A DNA stretch of 64,000 nt, from NCBI GenBank assembly GCA_030035585.1, contig CM057468.1, positions 60,198,145 to 60,262,144 on the forward strand, read 5' to 3'. Positions 10,681 to 22,761 of the stretch are shown here, in pieces. Below the pieces are notes generated by a model that worked only from the letters and a program-made list of their open reading frames with translations, did not search any database and was not told where the DNA came from. Origin of the DNA: Dugong dugon. Lineage: Eukaryota > Chordata > Mammalia > Sirenia > Dugongidae. The translations under genes were made by a program, and so were the position numbers. The number at the start of each line of letters is the position of its first letter. Position 1 is the first letter of the stretch.

Positions 10681-12548
10681 TAAAGATAACCTGCTGAATA
10701 TTAGGTTTGCCAAATTTCTCTATATACACATGTATATAGATATTTAATTGAAATTTACAAGAACTTTTTTTCCTTTTTAAAAATAGCTATTTGGTAAGTT
10801 TTTTAATTTATGTTCATTTGAAAAGCTGCTATAAACTTCTTTTCATATTTATGTGTCCAGTGAAAGTACAATAGCTATTGTAGCATGAAAATGACATGAT
10901 TTTCCTAAAGCCAAATTAAAAAGCATAGTAACAACCCAGGTATCAGAATTATCACCTGGCACTTCCAAGCACATGGACTTTACTTTCCTTGAATACATGA
11001 GGAAATGTATTTCCTGGAAGCCTGCTTTCATTTCCCCTGCTAGCTATAAAACAGAGACAATTCAAGATGTACATTTTTGTCATTAAAATTACCGCTCATG
11101 CCTTTGAAAAATGCCATCACACTTTTTTTTTAAATTTCTTAACAACCACCATTAAATCCAGAGTTTTAATTCCCAAAACTACCTCTTTCTTCAATAACCA
11201 TTTTGGAATTTTAAGCACCTGCTATTTCCCCCTAATGTCCTGCAATTTCTATTTACATAGGTGCAGAGGTGAGCAGGAGGAATGTTTCGTGGTTGTTTCT
11301 CTGGTAGCATCTGCATATTTAAATTTGTATTTTATGAGGGCTCTTTCTATTGTGGTGACATTGGCCCATTGATCTATCTGGCTTCTGGAATGAAGTTTAT
11401 TAGTTAGTAGAACAAAGTGAATAAATAATTCTACCACGTTATTAAGTGTCCCTAAAATATAGCAAACCTTTATTATATTCATAGAATAAGTAGGTGGAAA
11501 AATTCAGTTGTTTGCAATCTGTAATGTCTCATACATGCCACAATGAGATGAAGTTGGTTAAAAAGGCATATTTTGGCTAATAGCTTCCTGGATGGAGAAA
11601 TGCATAACAACAACAACAACAAGAACAAAAAGAAACAAGGCTGAACAACTTTTAATTACCATCTTCAAAAATAATGCCTCACTTATCCTTCTCAATGTCC
11701 TCCATATGCTCCGCACTTTATTGGGGAGCCAAACTTCCTTTTACTGAGAAAAAAAAGAAGAACAAAAAGCTATACTCAGCCTTTAGCCGTACTTTGGAAT
11801 TGACTTCACTGTGATCAAATTGTTACAGAAAGGAAACATTGACTAATTTGTTCATTCCTTTTCTCTGAGATGAAACATCCAGCATGCCAACTTTTCCGAA
11901 ATGTGGTCAGATCTAAGGGCAAATTCTGGCTGTTTGTTTGGTATCGAACTCACTGACAGCTGAAGCATCCTCTCCAGGGAGAAAGCAGAAATTAATTTTT
12001 TCTGACTCTTGGCGATGAGGTTTCCTCCTAGCTATCAGGTGAGACAGCAGGCTCACTAATAATCATTTGGACATGCAATTTCAGAGAAATGCAGCTAGTG
12101 GGTGGAGAATTACCAACTGGCATCCTCATCTGCCACTCACAAGTTCACTGTTTAAGTGGTATCATCTCCTCTGTGCACTTACATAAAGGATCTGAGGGAA
12201 TTGGCCGATACATATTAAAAGTGGATATGGATTTTTCCAGAAGGCTTATTTTGTCTTTTGTATTATTGTCCCCAAAATTCAATACTGATTAGGAATTTTC
12301 TGGAATCCAGTGTACAGCATGAGAAGGCAATATCTGTCTCTGAAATTGTTTGCCTATGACATAGACAGTGCCTGGCTTGGCCTAACCTTGAAAAAGTATT
12401 AAATTGCTATGAAGAGATGGAGAGAAAACTGGATTTAGATTCCAGAGGCAGGCTCTGCTATGAATTATCATCGTAAGTCAAAGAATGAATTAACATGCTT
12501 AAGTTAATTCAGTGTTTATGACTTCATGCTGGATATGTGATATAAAAA
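10681..12548. other. Unique sequence, no gene recognised
   Basis: No confident repeat or exon. A small CAA-type run occurs at about 11608-11625. Open frames of up to about 100 codons on both strands lack any domain I know and overlap one another, as chance frames do. Confidence 0.5.
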
Positions 12549-12760
12549 ATCCTGTTAGGATGGCACAAATGGTTCAGTGCTTGACTACTAGCCAAAAGAT
12601 TGGTGGTTCTAACCCACCCAGAAGTGCCTGGGAAAAGAGGTCTGGCAATTTGCTTCCAAAAGTTCACAGCCTTGAAAACCCTATAGAGCGGTTCTACTCT
12701 GCACACATGGGGTCCCTATGAGTTGGAATCAACTTGACAACAACCAACAGTAACAACAAT
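12549..12760 (+). mobile_element. AfroSINE (older type)
   Basis: Plus-strand copy with 'ttaggatggcacaaatgg', the central 'tctggcaatttgcttccaaa' block, 'aaccctatagagcggttct' and the tail 'ggaatcaacttgacaacaac'. The CAACAA ending is the RTE-like tail form. Confidence 0.88.
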
Positions 12761-13744
12761 CGGTTCACATTCATATTAATCGTTCAGTGAAAAGAATGAG
12801 ATTCTGAAAAATCTTTGAGAAATACAGGTAGATATTGGGTCTATGAGATTTTCCAATATGTGGTGTAGAAGAGAACATGAAAGACAGGACCAGGACAATG
12901 GTAACCCTAATTGTGCTTTGGGAAAATATAACTGCATAGCCACATAATCACCACCATGCCCTCTTCAACCTACAAAGTCCCTCCAAAAAAATGAATAAAG
13001 AAAGTAGATACAAACAGTTTGCTTGCCATAAATTCAGCTTCAAGGCAGCCTCCCTCACTGGCAAGGATGGTACTTACAGGAGTCCCAGGTCAGAAAATGT
13101 GGAGTCAGATCACTGGAGTGGATCCTGGACAAATTTGTGATTGGGAGAACATTGGATATTGAAACAGCAAAGCCAGTATCATTAATGTAAATGACAGAGT
13201 CTTTAAGAAGGCAGTCTGGGAATTTTTGTGCCAAGAGCAGATGATAGCTATCCTCAACTTTTAACAAACAGGAGTAAAATATTGTCTATATGCCTACAAT
13301 AAATGCAGCCAGAGGCATATATTCCATTCACTTTGTGCTAATTATAAATCATTTAGGTGACACTCACAGAAAGGAGTCTTATTTTGTGGAACCCATTAGT
13401 GGTTTTTAATAAGCATGTGGAAGTGTTTAATCAAAATGCATTTGGCAGATAATTTAGAAGAACTTTAAGGTTTGCTTTTCTACTTTTTTTTTAGGGATGC
13501 TATGAGGAAATCATAGTACAAAGAGTATTTTTCTTGGTTTGCTAAATACTCTTCAGATAATTGCTGAAGGCTATCAATAGTGATTTCCATTTACTCCTAA
13601 CCCTCAATCCTACCCCAACTAAAATGGTGGACTTATTTCAACCTGAAGTAGTACTTTTAGCCCAGGCTCAATCCATTATTCCAAAGGAAAAACTTCAAGT
13701 GAAGCAGAGAGCTGCTTTACTCATATTTAACTCCAGTAATACTA
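12761..13744. other. Unique sequence, no gene recognised
   Basis: I see nothing identifiable between the two AfroSINE copies. Confidence 0.5.
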
Positions 13745-13850
13745 CTTCTACTACTTGCTGTCAAGTCAATTCCAACTCATGGTGATCCCATGTGTGTCTG
13801 AGTAGAACTATGCTCCACAAGGTTTTGGATGGCTGATTCTATTACTAGAG
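13745..13850 (-). mobile_element. AfroSINE fragment, minus strand
   Basis: Retains the 3' half only: 'gctgtcaagtcaattccaac', 'catggtgatcccatgtgtg', 'gagtagaactatgctccac'. The A/B-box end is missing. Confidence 0.75.
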
Positions 13851-13978
13851 TTCAGAGACTCTAGTAATTATCACCTTAAAAATAAAAGCATATTCTCTGA
13901 CTATACAAATACACTGGCATTACAAACAGCAAATAGAAGAGAATCAAGCCAAAGCTATAACAGAATAATACAAATTTG

Positions 13979-14178
13979 AAAAGTCCCTAGGTGGTGCAAA
14001 TGGTTAATGCACTTGACTGCTAAAGGGAAGGTTGAAAGTTTGAGTTCACTCAGAGGAAGAAAGACCTGTTGATCTACTTCCAAAAAACCAGCCACTGAAA
14101 ATGCTATGGAGCACAGTTCTACTCTGACACACATGAGGTTGCTATGCATTGGAATTGATTTAATGGCAACTGGTTTTA
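13979..14178 (+). mobile_element. AfroSINE (older type)
   Basis: Plus-strand copy: 'aagtccctaggtggtgcaaa', 'gaaagacctgttgatctact', 'tggagcacagttctactctg', tail 'taatggcaactggtttta'. Well diverged. Confidence 0.85.
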
Positions 14179-14428
14179 GTTCTCTAATAACCACAGAGTT
14201 TATACCACGGCCTTTAGTTATACTTAAAACTTTTAACTTCTTATTACTTTCTCCATGCAATCTTCCTTCATCTGATGCTCAATTATTTTATTCTGCCAAT
14301 GGCTGTTTCTCTTGTTCCTTTTTCTGTAGATATCAAAAAAGTTTCATCTATCATTCAGTACAATTTCACTTGTTTATCTATGGCCAGGATCAATCCAAGC
14401 AGTATGAGTTAGAATTTAGGACTGTATA

Positions 14429-14593
14429 AAACCAAACCAAACTGTTGCCATCAAGTCAATTCCAACTCACAGAGACCCTATAGGACAGAGTAGAATGCCC
14501 CATAGGATTTCCAAGGAGCGAGTGATGGATTTGAACTCCCAAGCTTTTGGTTAGCAGCCAAATGCTTAACTGCTGCACCACTAGAACTCCATA
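14429..14593 (-). mobile_element. AfroSINE (short type), minus strand
   Basis: Minus-strand copy with 'aaaccaaaccaaactgttgc' tail, 'gagaccctataggacagag', 'cataggatttccaaggagc' and 'gcaccactagaactcc' at the 5' end of the element. Confidence 0.88.
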
Positions 14594-15560
14594 GAACTAT
14601 ATAGATGTATATTAATAGGGCATCCTCTTATGAGGGACGATATAAATGAACGAGTCCAGGCACTCTTTAGAGGTGGAATTAGGTCTATAGAATGGAGGTC
14701 ACTGGGGAAATATGGCACTTTGAAATTCTGAACTATTTCTTTCCTTTGGATTACAGATCAAAAAGGCTTCTATGCTCTGCCCACTTCTGAAACAACTTTA
14801 TTTTTAATAATATTTTAGAATAAAAGTTACATCATGATGAACACCAAAGGTCTAGAAAAACAAAGGTCACAAAGAGCACTACTTAATCAAAAAAAAGTCT
14901 TTGAAATCAAGAGCTATGAATAAATTTTGTCTTACAATATTAAAGGCATGGGAGGTTGCAAGGGGTTACTTTTGATATAAAGATAAACCTAACCTCTAAT
15001 CAATATTCTCCATTTTATATCAAGATGGTGACAATATCAGACTTAGTTTAATTCAGTTTCCCACCAATCAGCAGGTTCTAGAGTGAAACAAACTCAGGGA
15101 CCATGAGCTAAATCCAACTTTTGTCTGTATGTTCTTTGACCTGCACACAGCTACTTGTTTTTAAATCAAAGTTTAATAGGTTACCAAAACTTTAAAATCA
15201 GGAGACATTGCTTTAAGAACCTGGACTTACGGTTTCTCTTGAAAAATTTAAAGACCTGGCCATAATGAACTGGTATTCCTTCAGAATATCAGTGAGTTGT
15301 AGCTGAGAAATAGTTTTGAGTCAATGAATTGTCCTCAATCATTTGTCCTAGTCAGCATTTTAATTCTTTCAGGCTATAAGACATCAAGCAAGATTGGCAA
15401 ATAGAGGTGACAGTTAAGATGATAAACCCCTACGCCTTTAGACTGTAGAAGATGATTAGATATCCTATTGTGGATTAAAGAAGCATGTTTAAATTTTGAG
15501 ATGAAAATAAATGAAGGGGTAAACCGCTGTAGTCAGCTTTCATCCATTGTGTTGTTTTGG
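14594..15560. other. Unique or unclassified sequence
   Basis: No gene. Around 15090-15210 the order of words recalls an eroded hAT-type element, but no terminal repeats are visible, so no call is made. Confidence 0.4.
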
Positions 15561-15564
15561 AATT

Positions 15565-15690
15565 GGGAGAGACATAATCATCTGATTTTACATCTTCAGT
15601 TTACAGATGTGCCCTGTCTCTAAGAGATTAAGTCACTTGTCCAGTGTCACATGGTTAATGAAGAGCCAGAGCACGTGATTAGTGAAGAGT
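15565..15690 (-). repeat. MIR fragment, minus strand
   Basis: Reads 'gattttacatcttcagttta', then 'gattaagtcacttgtccag' and 'gtcacatggttaatgaagag', the complement of the MIR core. Confidence 0.65.
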
Positions 15691-17095
15691 CTAAAAGATC
15701 TAGGTTTTTAATACTTGTGTATATATATATATGAATGTATCAGCCTAAAATTTGTCAAGAAGTATACACAAGAAAGCAGTAATATTGGAATCCTTTGGGG
15801 AGAAAAACTACATAGCAGAGGGACAGATGCAGGGGAACTTTTCACAGTACCCTTTAAATTTTGATTTATGTGAATGTATTGCCTATTAAAAAAATAAAAA
15901 GAAGGATAACCTATACTGGTCCTCCAAAAACTAAATTTTTCTTGAATTGATATATAAATATAATATAAAAACACGTAAATTAAGATATATAAAATAAATA
16001 TTTGAAAACAACCTTTTAATTTAAACAATAGGTGTAATTTCTAAAAATAACAATAAAGTGCAGTGAAATTCAGACAATTTGGTCATTTGCTTATAATAAG
16101 CACTAAAAAAAACTATTTTCTACAGCCATATGTTGCATATGATCACCTCAGTTTTAGGATTTTAACCCTTGAATTCTTTTCAGTATTAGCATTAGATTGG
16201 CGAAAATCAAACTGTGCAATTTTTCTAAGTGAAACTTTTTTTTACTCTCGTGTTTTACTTATTTATGTCTTACTTATTAATTACTATTATTATAGATCTG
16301 TGATACAAAAATGTGGAGGCTTGAAATATAAGAAGGGCAACAATACTATATCCTTTTTATTATTTAGGTGTTGTGCAAGAAAGAGCAGTTAAAATAAATT
16401 GTTCCCATAACTGCCTAATAAAAACTGCCTGATGAAGGAAGATTAACAAATGTCCTGTTTTACAATTGACTCTTAAGCCTAGAACACTTGAATGCTTTGT
16501 AATGTTTAAATGTTGGAAATTGGTGTTATGAAGAAATGAATATACAAAGCCCAAGTTATTTACTAAATAAAATACTTGAGACCTAGACCAAATAATGCTG
16601 CTAACTCTTTCCCAATGGAAGTTGAGTGATTACATCTGTCTTGACAAAAGTGGTTTGGTTTATCTTAATGTAGAGTCCATGTAATGCTTATATAACATTG
16701 TTTACATTGCTGATTGAAAGCTAATATACAGTATATGCAGTCTGAGATGTCTGTTTAGAATTTGAAAAGTATAGCTTTTATATGGCAGTGGATACTATCA
16801 TTTGGTTTTGAACATTACCTGAATTTAACACATCTGTTTTTTAAGATAACTACTGAGAAAGAATCAGTATTTTTTTCCTAACAGCAAAATCTATTTAAAT
16901 TAACTTGTCTTTGATTTATATATTCAATTATATTGTTTGACTATATTGAACAATAATTATATTAGCACTTATAATAATTTTAACATTCTATTATTAAAAT
17001 ATTGACATTTCATTCATCTTACTTGGATTTTGTAGATCCATCAATAACTTACATACTCAAATATCTATTAAGTACCAACTTTGCAAGGGAATTGT
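15691..17095. other. AT-rich stretch without recognised genes
   Basis: Contains a TA run at about 15718-15732 and otherwise plain AT-rich sequence. Open frames of about 105 codons on each strand are low in complexity and unsupported. Confidence 0.5.
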
Positions 17096-17097
17096 TA

Positions 17098-17318
17098 TCA
17101 TAGTGGTTAGAACAGGGGGTCTGGACTCATACAAATGTTGGTTTGGGTCCTGGCTTTGACATTTACTAGCTGTGTGAATATTGGTAATTACGTTTTGAAA
17201 TGTTCTGGAGATAATAATAGGTACCCCACTGGATTGTTGCAAGAATTGAATGAAATACTGCATGTCAGGCACTTAGTTTCTCTTGTATGGTAATTGCTGT
17301 AATGGCTAGCTGTTATTG
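17098..17318 (+). repeat. MIR SINE
   Basis: Plus-strand MIR: 'tagtggttagaacaggggg', 'gacatttactagctgtgtg', 'gagataataataggtaccc', 'gcatgtcaggcacttag'. One of the better preserved MIRs here. Confidence 0.75.
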
Positions 17319-17344
17319 TTGATGATGATGAAAACAACAATAAC

Positions 17345-18500
17345 AACATCATCAGTCCCAAGCATTTAGACAGATTCTGGGGAAAAATGACAAATAAGAC
17401 ATTGTCTCAGTCCTCAAGAAGTTGGAGATGATCAAGCAAGCATTACTGTCTTTAATGACAGCAGAGTTTGATAAATGCTATGGTAAAGATATGCACAGCA
17501 CACTCTACAAGGACATAGAGGGACAACATATATAATCCAGTCATAGAGTGTGTGATACTGTTCCCAGAGGTGATGACGTGCAGGCTGAGTATGAGTGGAA
17601 GCTCACCAACTACAAGGCTGTGAAGGGAGAGCATTTCAAGGAGACAAAACAGCTTGAGCCAAGGCCAGGAGGTGAGAAAATGCTTATCATGTTAGGGAAT
17701 TGAAAATAGTTCCTATGGCTGGAGTGTTAAATGGAAGAATGGCCAGGAATAGTACTAGAAAGATAGGCAAAGGCAATATCACAAAAGGATTCATATAGAT
17801 AACACAGAAGGAGTTTGAACTTGGGCATCAGGACATACTATGGAAGAGTTTTTTTTTTAATTATGCTTTAGGTGAAAGTTTCTAGCTCAAGTTAAATTCT
17901 CATTCAAAAAATTATACACATATTATTTTGTGACATTAGTTGCAATCCCCACAATGTGACCACACACTCCCCCTTTCCACCCTGGGTTCCCTGTGTCCAT
18001 ACAACCAGTACCTGTCCCATCATACCTTCTCATCCTGCCTCCAGACAGAAACCGCCCATTTGGTATCACATTGAACTAAGAAGCACACTCCTCACATGTA
18101 TTATTGTTTGTTTTGTAGTCTTGTCTAATCTTTGCTTGAAGAATGGGCTCCGGGAATGGTTTCAGTTCTGGGTTAACAGAACATCCAAGGCCCATAGTTT
18201 CGGGGGTTCCTTCAGTCTCTCTTAGACCATTAAGTCTAGTCTTTTTATATGAGCTATAGAAGAGTTTTAAGCATAGAAGCAACTTGATTAGATTTGTGTT
18301 TTAGTATAATCACTTAAATAGTTTTGAAGAGAAGGAATTAGTGGAGGACAAGGTAAGGAAACACATTAGGAACTGGTTGAAGTGATCCTGGCAAGATCTG
18401 ATAGTGGCCTGAGCAAAGATAGTTCACTCTGAGGATAGAGGCATAGAATTAGATAAATCTGAGTGATTTAGGATACTTGATCTCACATGGAGATAAAACT
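17345..18500 (-). repeat. L2 LINE remnants, interrupted
   Basis: Scattered L2-like blocks on the minus strand: 'cattgtctcagtcctcaaga' near 17400 and, after the L1 insertion, 'aacttgattagatttgtgtt' and 'gttgaagtgatcctggcaag' near 18280-18390. The L1 tail at 17853-18253 splits it. Boundaries are approximate and the assignment is moderate. Confidence 0.45.
17853..18253 (-). mobile_element. L1, 5'-truncated, 3' UTR only, with TSD
   Basis: T run, then the L1 3' UTR blocks 'gctttaggtgaaagtttc', 'tgtgacattagttgcaatcc' and 'ggttccttcagtctctctta'. A 15-bp direct repeat, CTATGGAAGAGTTTT at 17838-17852 and CTATAGAAGAGTTTT at 18254-18268 (one mismatch), is the target duplication. A 400-bp insertion without coding sequence. 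Confidence 0.92.
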
Positions 18501-20160
18501 AAGAAAAACAAAAGAGTAAAGTCACTCTACTGCATGTTTCAAATAAAATGTTGAGAGGTGCTTTATTTAAATTTAGAGAATTATTCAGCCAACTGAAAAG
18601 CATCATACCATCAGACACTGTTTCTAATGCAAGTACACACAGTGTTTCCACTGCAAAAGTCTTGTCTCAAAAGCAAAAAAAATTGCATCCACATTCCTAA
18701 TTTCAAATTATAGGAGTTTTTTACTCTGAAGTTTACCTGCAGATCTGAAACCATTAGTCCAGTTGTAAATTCAGCTATGTTGGCAACTCTGTATGTGTTG
18801 CTTTAGCTTTGTGGAGAAAAACCCAATTCTTTAAAGAAATTAGTGCGTAAACACTTTTAATTACATATATGTATGCATTTATTAATTCAACAATTATTAC
18901 TGAGTGATTTCTATGTGTCATGCACTGTTATAGTTGCTTAAGATAATATATGTATGATAAATAATATATGTATTATTTTCTAAATGATAATCAAGTCTGG
19001 GATTGTATCTTTTTATATTTATCTACCACAGTGACTGACAAATTTGTTGTTGTTGATTGTTTAAGTTCCCAATTCTGTAAAATGAAAATTATAGCCAGTG
19101 TCTTCCAGTGAGTTTTAAAGGGTAGTTCTGGGTGGCTAAAGGGAAAATTATTATTACTTTTGAAATCTCTATTCCCAAGTGTGCATGAGTGAATGAGTAC
19201 AAATTTCAACTTTTAAGCTATGTTTATTTAAGACATGCTACCGGAAGGACACGTTCTGTCTGTTATTTCAGTACTAAGTAATAAACGAATCTCTCCTGCC
19301 CCTTTTCATGATTTAGAATCATTTTTGAAAGGCAGGCACTAACATCAAATAACAGCTATTGCCAAGGTTTTGTGGTTAATATTACAGCAAAATGTAAGCT
19401 GAAACCATGAAGCTCATGTCATTTTCAACCATAGACAGATAAAAATAAAACAGCAATGAGGTGAAGTAAGTAGGTTGGTAAGGAGCGGTGTATATGACTC
19501 AGAATTTTTGTGTTACTTTTGTAACTTGACTCTTTGACTTATATTCCTTGCCTTGATGGTAATAACTCCTGAAAGACTAAGATATCACAAAAGCCAGAAA
19601 GTAAACCTGGTTCTACTAAAGATTTTTTAGTTCTTTCGTCAACCTTGTTCATTCTAAAATTTCACACTAAAGATTTGAGATTCTGTCTTACATTTCATAC
19701 CATTGAGAGAGGTATGCTAGTGTTAGAATAGGAAACAAGTTAAATAGCTGACACAATTTAGTCTATAATTACTAAAGTATGACGTTTAAACCTTAATATA
19801 GGATGAAATACAAGTGAATGAAAAAATAAAGACTTCAAGCTCATTCCTAGAAAGTCAATTATCTGTTAAAATATTAAGAAAAAAGGCCATTTATACATCC
19901 TATTACTAAAGGTGCACAGTTTTTAACAAATAGAATTGAACATTTTTCAAAGAAGAGTGGGTGAGATACACGACCACACTAATATACAGTTGCAAGTGGT
20001 GTCCTTAGAAACATATCTTAGTATCCAATATAATTAGGGATCTGTTTATGACCACAGGAAAATAGAAAATTTCTTAAAGTTTTAAATTTGTATAGTAATG
20101 AGGTGCCATGTCCCATTCAGAAAGACACACTGTTATGAAAGAGAGGGAAACTAATATTTA
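18501..20160. other. Mostly unique AT-rich sequence with an L2-like patch
   Basis: A weak L2-like block lies at about 18865-18950 ('ttaattcaacaattattact', 'gtgtcatgcactgttatag'). The rest, about 1.6 kb, shows no gene or repeat I can name. Confidence 0.45.
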
Positions 20161-20310
20161 TCAAGTGTCTACTCCATTCTGAGTGTGCATTTTCATTTAT
20201 TTCTCTCAGCCCTTTTGGCACATATTATTAACACTTTTCAGGTAAGGAAATTGAAGCCTAGAGTTAATTAACTTGTCCAAAGTCCAAGTTATTAAGGTAG
20301 AATTCCAAGA
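20160..20310 (-). repeat. MIR fragment, minus strand
   Basis: 'caggtaaggaaattgaagcc' followed by 'gttaattaacttgtccaaag' matches the complement of the MIR core. Confidence 0.65.
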
Positions 20311-20399
20311 CCGTTTCTGTCTGTACTTTTGCTACTATGCTTTTCTCCCACATGAAGAAGAAAAACTATGACAATGCTGATCAGAATACTGTCAAAGAT

Positions 20400-20482
20400 G
20401 ACTACTCCTAAACAATATGTGTACTGTTTAATTAGAAACTATTTGTGTGTGAACCTTCATCTAAAGTACAATTAAAAAAAAA
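20400..20482 (+). mobile_element. L1 3' end fragment, plus strand
   Basis: Reads 'tagaaactatttgtgtgtga' then 'accttcatctaaagtacaat' and an A run: the sense version of the L1 3' terminus seen on the other strand at 45 and 58 kb. Only about 80 bases. It is one of few plus-strand L1 pieces in the window. Confidence 0.65.
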
Positions 20483-20508
20483 AAGATGACAATTTTTTTT
20501 TTAAGTAT

Positions 20509-20700
20509 ATACATTAATGCACTCAACTACTAATCAAAATGTTGGCAGTTTGACTCCACCCAATAGTACCTCCAAAGAAAGCCCTGGTGATCTACTTCAT
20601 AAGATTACAGTCATTGAAAACCTTATGGAACACAGGTCTACTTTGAAACGTGGGGTCACCAGTTGGAATCTGCTTCACACAAAGTTTTTGATTTGTTTTG
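20509..20700 (+). mobile_element. AfroSINE (older type)
   Basis: Diverged plus-strand copy: 'cattaatgcactcaactact', 'agccctggtgatctacttca', 'aaaaccttatggaacacagg', tail with a T/G-rich end. The first part of the A-box region is lost. It faces the next AfroSINE in an inverted pair. Confidence 0.8.
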
Positions 20701-20718
20701 TTTTTTAACTTTTCTTCA

Positions 20719-20876
20719 ACAAACCCGTTGCCATCGAGTCGATTCCAACTCATAGCGACCCTGTAAGGACAGAGTAGAACTGCCCCATAGGGTTTCCAAG
20801 GAGCACCTGGTGGATTGGAACTGCTAACCTTTTGGTTAGTAGCTGAGCTCTTAACTGCTACGCCACCATGGCTCCA
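20719..20876 (-). mobile_element. AfroSINE (short, young-looking type), minus strand
   Basis: Close to the family consensus: 'cccgttgccatcgagtcgat', 'tccaactcatagcgaccctg', 'ggtttccaaggagcacctgg', 'gctacgccaccatggctcc'. Several CpG sites remain, which suggests a relatively recent insertion. Confidence 0.92.
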
Positions 20877-21440
20877 TAACTTTCCTTAGGTAGAGATGAA
20901 TTTGGAAGATATTTATGAATTCACATCAATTTCATTTCAGTTAGTTAATAGGTTTTCTCTAATTGCAACCATTTATTTGAAAACTACCAGTTAGGATTTG
21001 TATTTTAAAAACTACACCTTAACCAAGTTCTGTATAAGAGAACAGATTAAACGACAACTTAGTATCATTTTCAGTTCTTCAATTCCTTATCAAGCTGCTG
21101 AGGTTCCACTTCTTAAACTGAACATTGATCTATATTAAAGTAGAAATGTAACATATATAAACATTTAAAAACAGTGTGATTAGGTGAAAAAGATTCATTC
21201 TATGCACTAAATTTTTAATGATTCAGTGTAGGTGCTAATGGAATCTACTCCTTTCTGAAAAAAACTTTCATTCATTCCTTCCCTTTTCCATTTATTTACA
21301 CAATAAACAATTAATTGTTTGGAAATCTAGTAAATAAAAGACACTTTGCCATGTGTCTTAAAATCTTCAAAAGTAATTTTAAACATCAGATGTGCCCACA
21401 AGTCAATAGTCATCTGGTAGGAGAGATTATCTAGATACTG
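20877..21440. other. Unique AT-rich sequence
   Basis: No gene or confident repeat seen. Confidence 0.5.
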
Positions 21441-21450
21441 ACATTAATAG

Positions 21451-21788
21451 GGGGCAGTGGTGGTTCAGTGGTAGAATTCGCGACTTCCATGTGGGAGACC
21501 TGGGTTCAAACTGGCCAATCCACCTCATGTGTAGACACCACCCATCTATCAGTGGAGGCTTGCGAGTTTCTTCTATAATGCTGAACAGGTTTCGGCGGTA
21601 GACTAAGGCAGACTGGAAAGAAAGGCTTGGCGATCTACTTCCAAAAATCAACCAGTGATAATCCTATGAATCACAATAGTCCTATCTGCAACAGATCATC
21701 GGGATAACACAGGACCAGGCAACATTTCGTTCCATTGTGCTTGGGGTCGCCATGAGTTGGGTCGACTCAATGGTAGCTAGCAACAACA
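21451..21788 (+). mobile_element. Chimeric tRNA-Gly/RTE SINE
   Basis: The 5' ~70 bases resemble a tRNA-Gly gene: an A box TGGTTCAGTGG at 21461-21471, an anticodon-arm region with TCC at about 21485-21487, and a B box GGTTCAAAC at 21503-21511. The middle (about 21535-21680) follows the 5' region of the RTE LINE at 39991-43160 ('ggaggcttgcgag', 'caggtttcggcgg', 'actaaggcagactgg'), and the end (about 21710-21788) follows the RTE 3' terminus. A decayed direct repeat, ACATTAATAG at 21441-21450 and ACTTTAATAG at 21790-21799, flanks it. It is a SINE, not a working tRNA gene, since the acceptor stem and T arm do not pair. Confidence 0.88.
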
Positions 21789-21879
21789 AACTTTAATAGA
21801 AATGTATAAATATGGTGAGGTGGCTGTAGCAATCACAGTTCAGAAGAGAGATTAATTTCAGCTATTCTTCTCATGTATC

Positions 21880-21932
21880 TGTTAGTTGCTGATGAGCCGA
21901 TTCCAACTCATGGCAACCCCCTGTGAGCTTTA
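21880..21932 (-). mobile_element. AfroSINE tail fragment, minus strand
   Basis: About 50 bases, 'gagccgattccaactcatgg' and flanks, matching the AfroSINE 3' portion; the rest is missing. Confidence 0.55.
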
Positions 21933-22749
21933 ATGATTTAAAACTTTTGAAAATATACCACTCAGACTATCCACTACCAACCTGCAGTAGATACTGTGGT
22001 TTAGCTCATTCTTCTACCACTTCATACCTCTTCCTTTTTGCCTTTGTTTAATACAGAAGCTAGAATGGTACAACTATGTTTCCCAGAAATCCTTAACAGC
22101 TAGGAGCTGGCCTGTAAGTGAGCCTTCACTAAGGTCCATTTGCTCAGAGATGAAATCTTCTTGCAACTATGAGGATGAAGGCATCTGATTCTTCTATGCA
22201 TTTAGTGTTCCAGTCCATAGTGTGGTAGGTGCTGAGTAGCATCAGCGGCAGCAGGGTTTCCACTAGAATATTCTGGGATGTAATTTACCATACAAGGATG
22301 CATGAAAGGGAGTTCCTATTGAAGACAAGTCTTTCAATAGGTAAAATAGGTTGCTGCTGAAACAGACTTTTGTAACAAGATTAAGGAGAGGGTGACTACT
22401 CCTAATAGTGCAGAAGAGCATAAAATAAGTAAAATAAGAAGACCATGGTTTCACATTCTAGATTCAAATCAAGATCAGAGAACAACTATATATTTATATT
22501 GATCTCTGCCCTTATCTCTTGACCTCTAGGGATGATTTAGCCAAAAATTTGAGTGTATAGTAACATGTCTTTGGATCCTCTGAAAAGGAGACCTACAATC
22601 TTATCAGTCATTTTACTTATGACTGGATGATGTTCATTCTTTCTGTGGCTCAGTCACAGTCCTGACTTGTTACCTTAAAATTTTTAGAAAAATTATAAAC
22701 TTAACAGATTATTTATCCTTAGCTAAATGTCAGTAATGACTGCAGTAAT
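21933..22749. other. Unique or unclassified sequence
   Basis: No gene. Around 22000-22200 the text resembles an eroded DNA transposon, but I cannot see terminal repeats. Confidence 0.4.
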
Positions 22750-22761
22750 TGCTAGGGTATG

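Noticed and set aside
21451..21522. Functional tRNA-Gly gene
   Set aside because: A and B boxes are present, but the acceptor stem and T arm do not pair and the sequence runs on into RTE-like SINE body with a TSD around the whole element.
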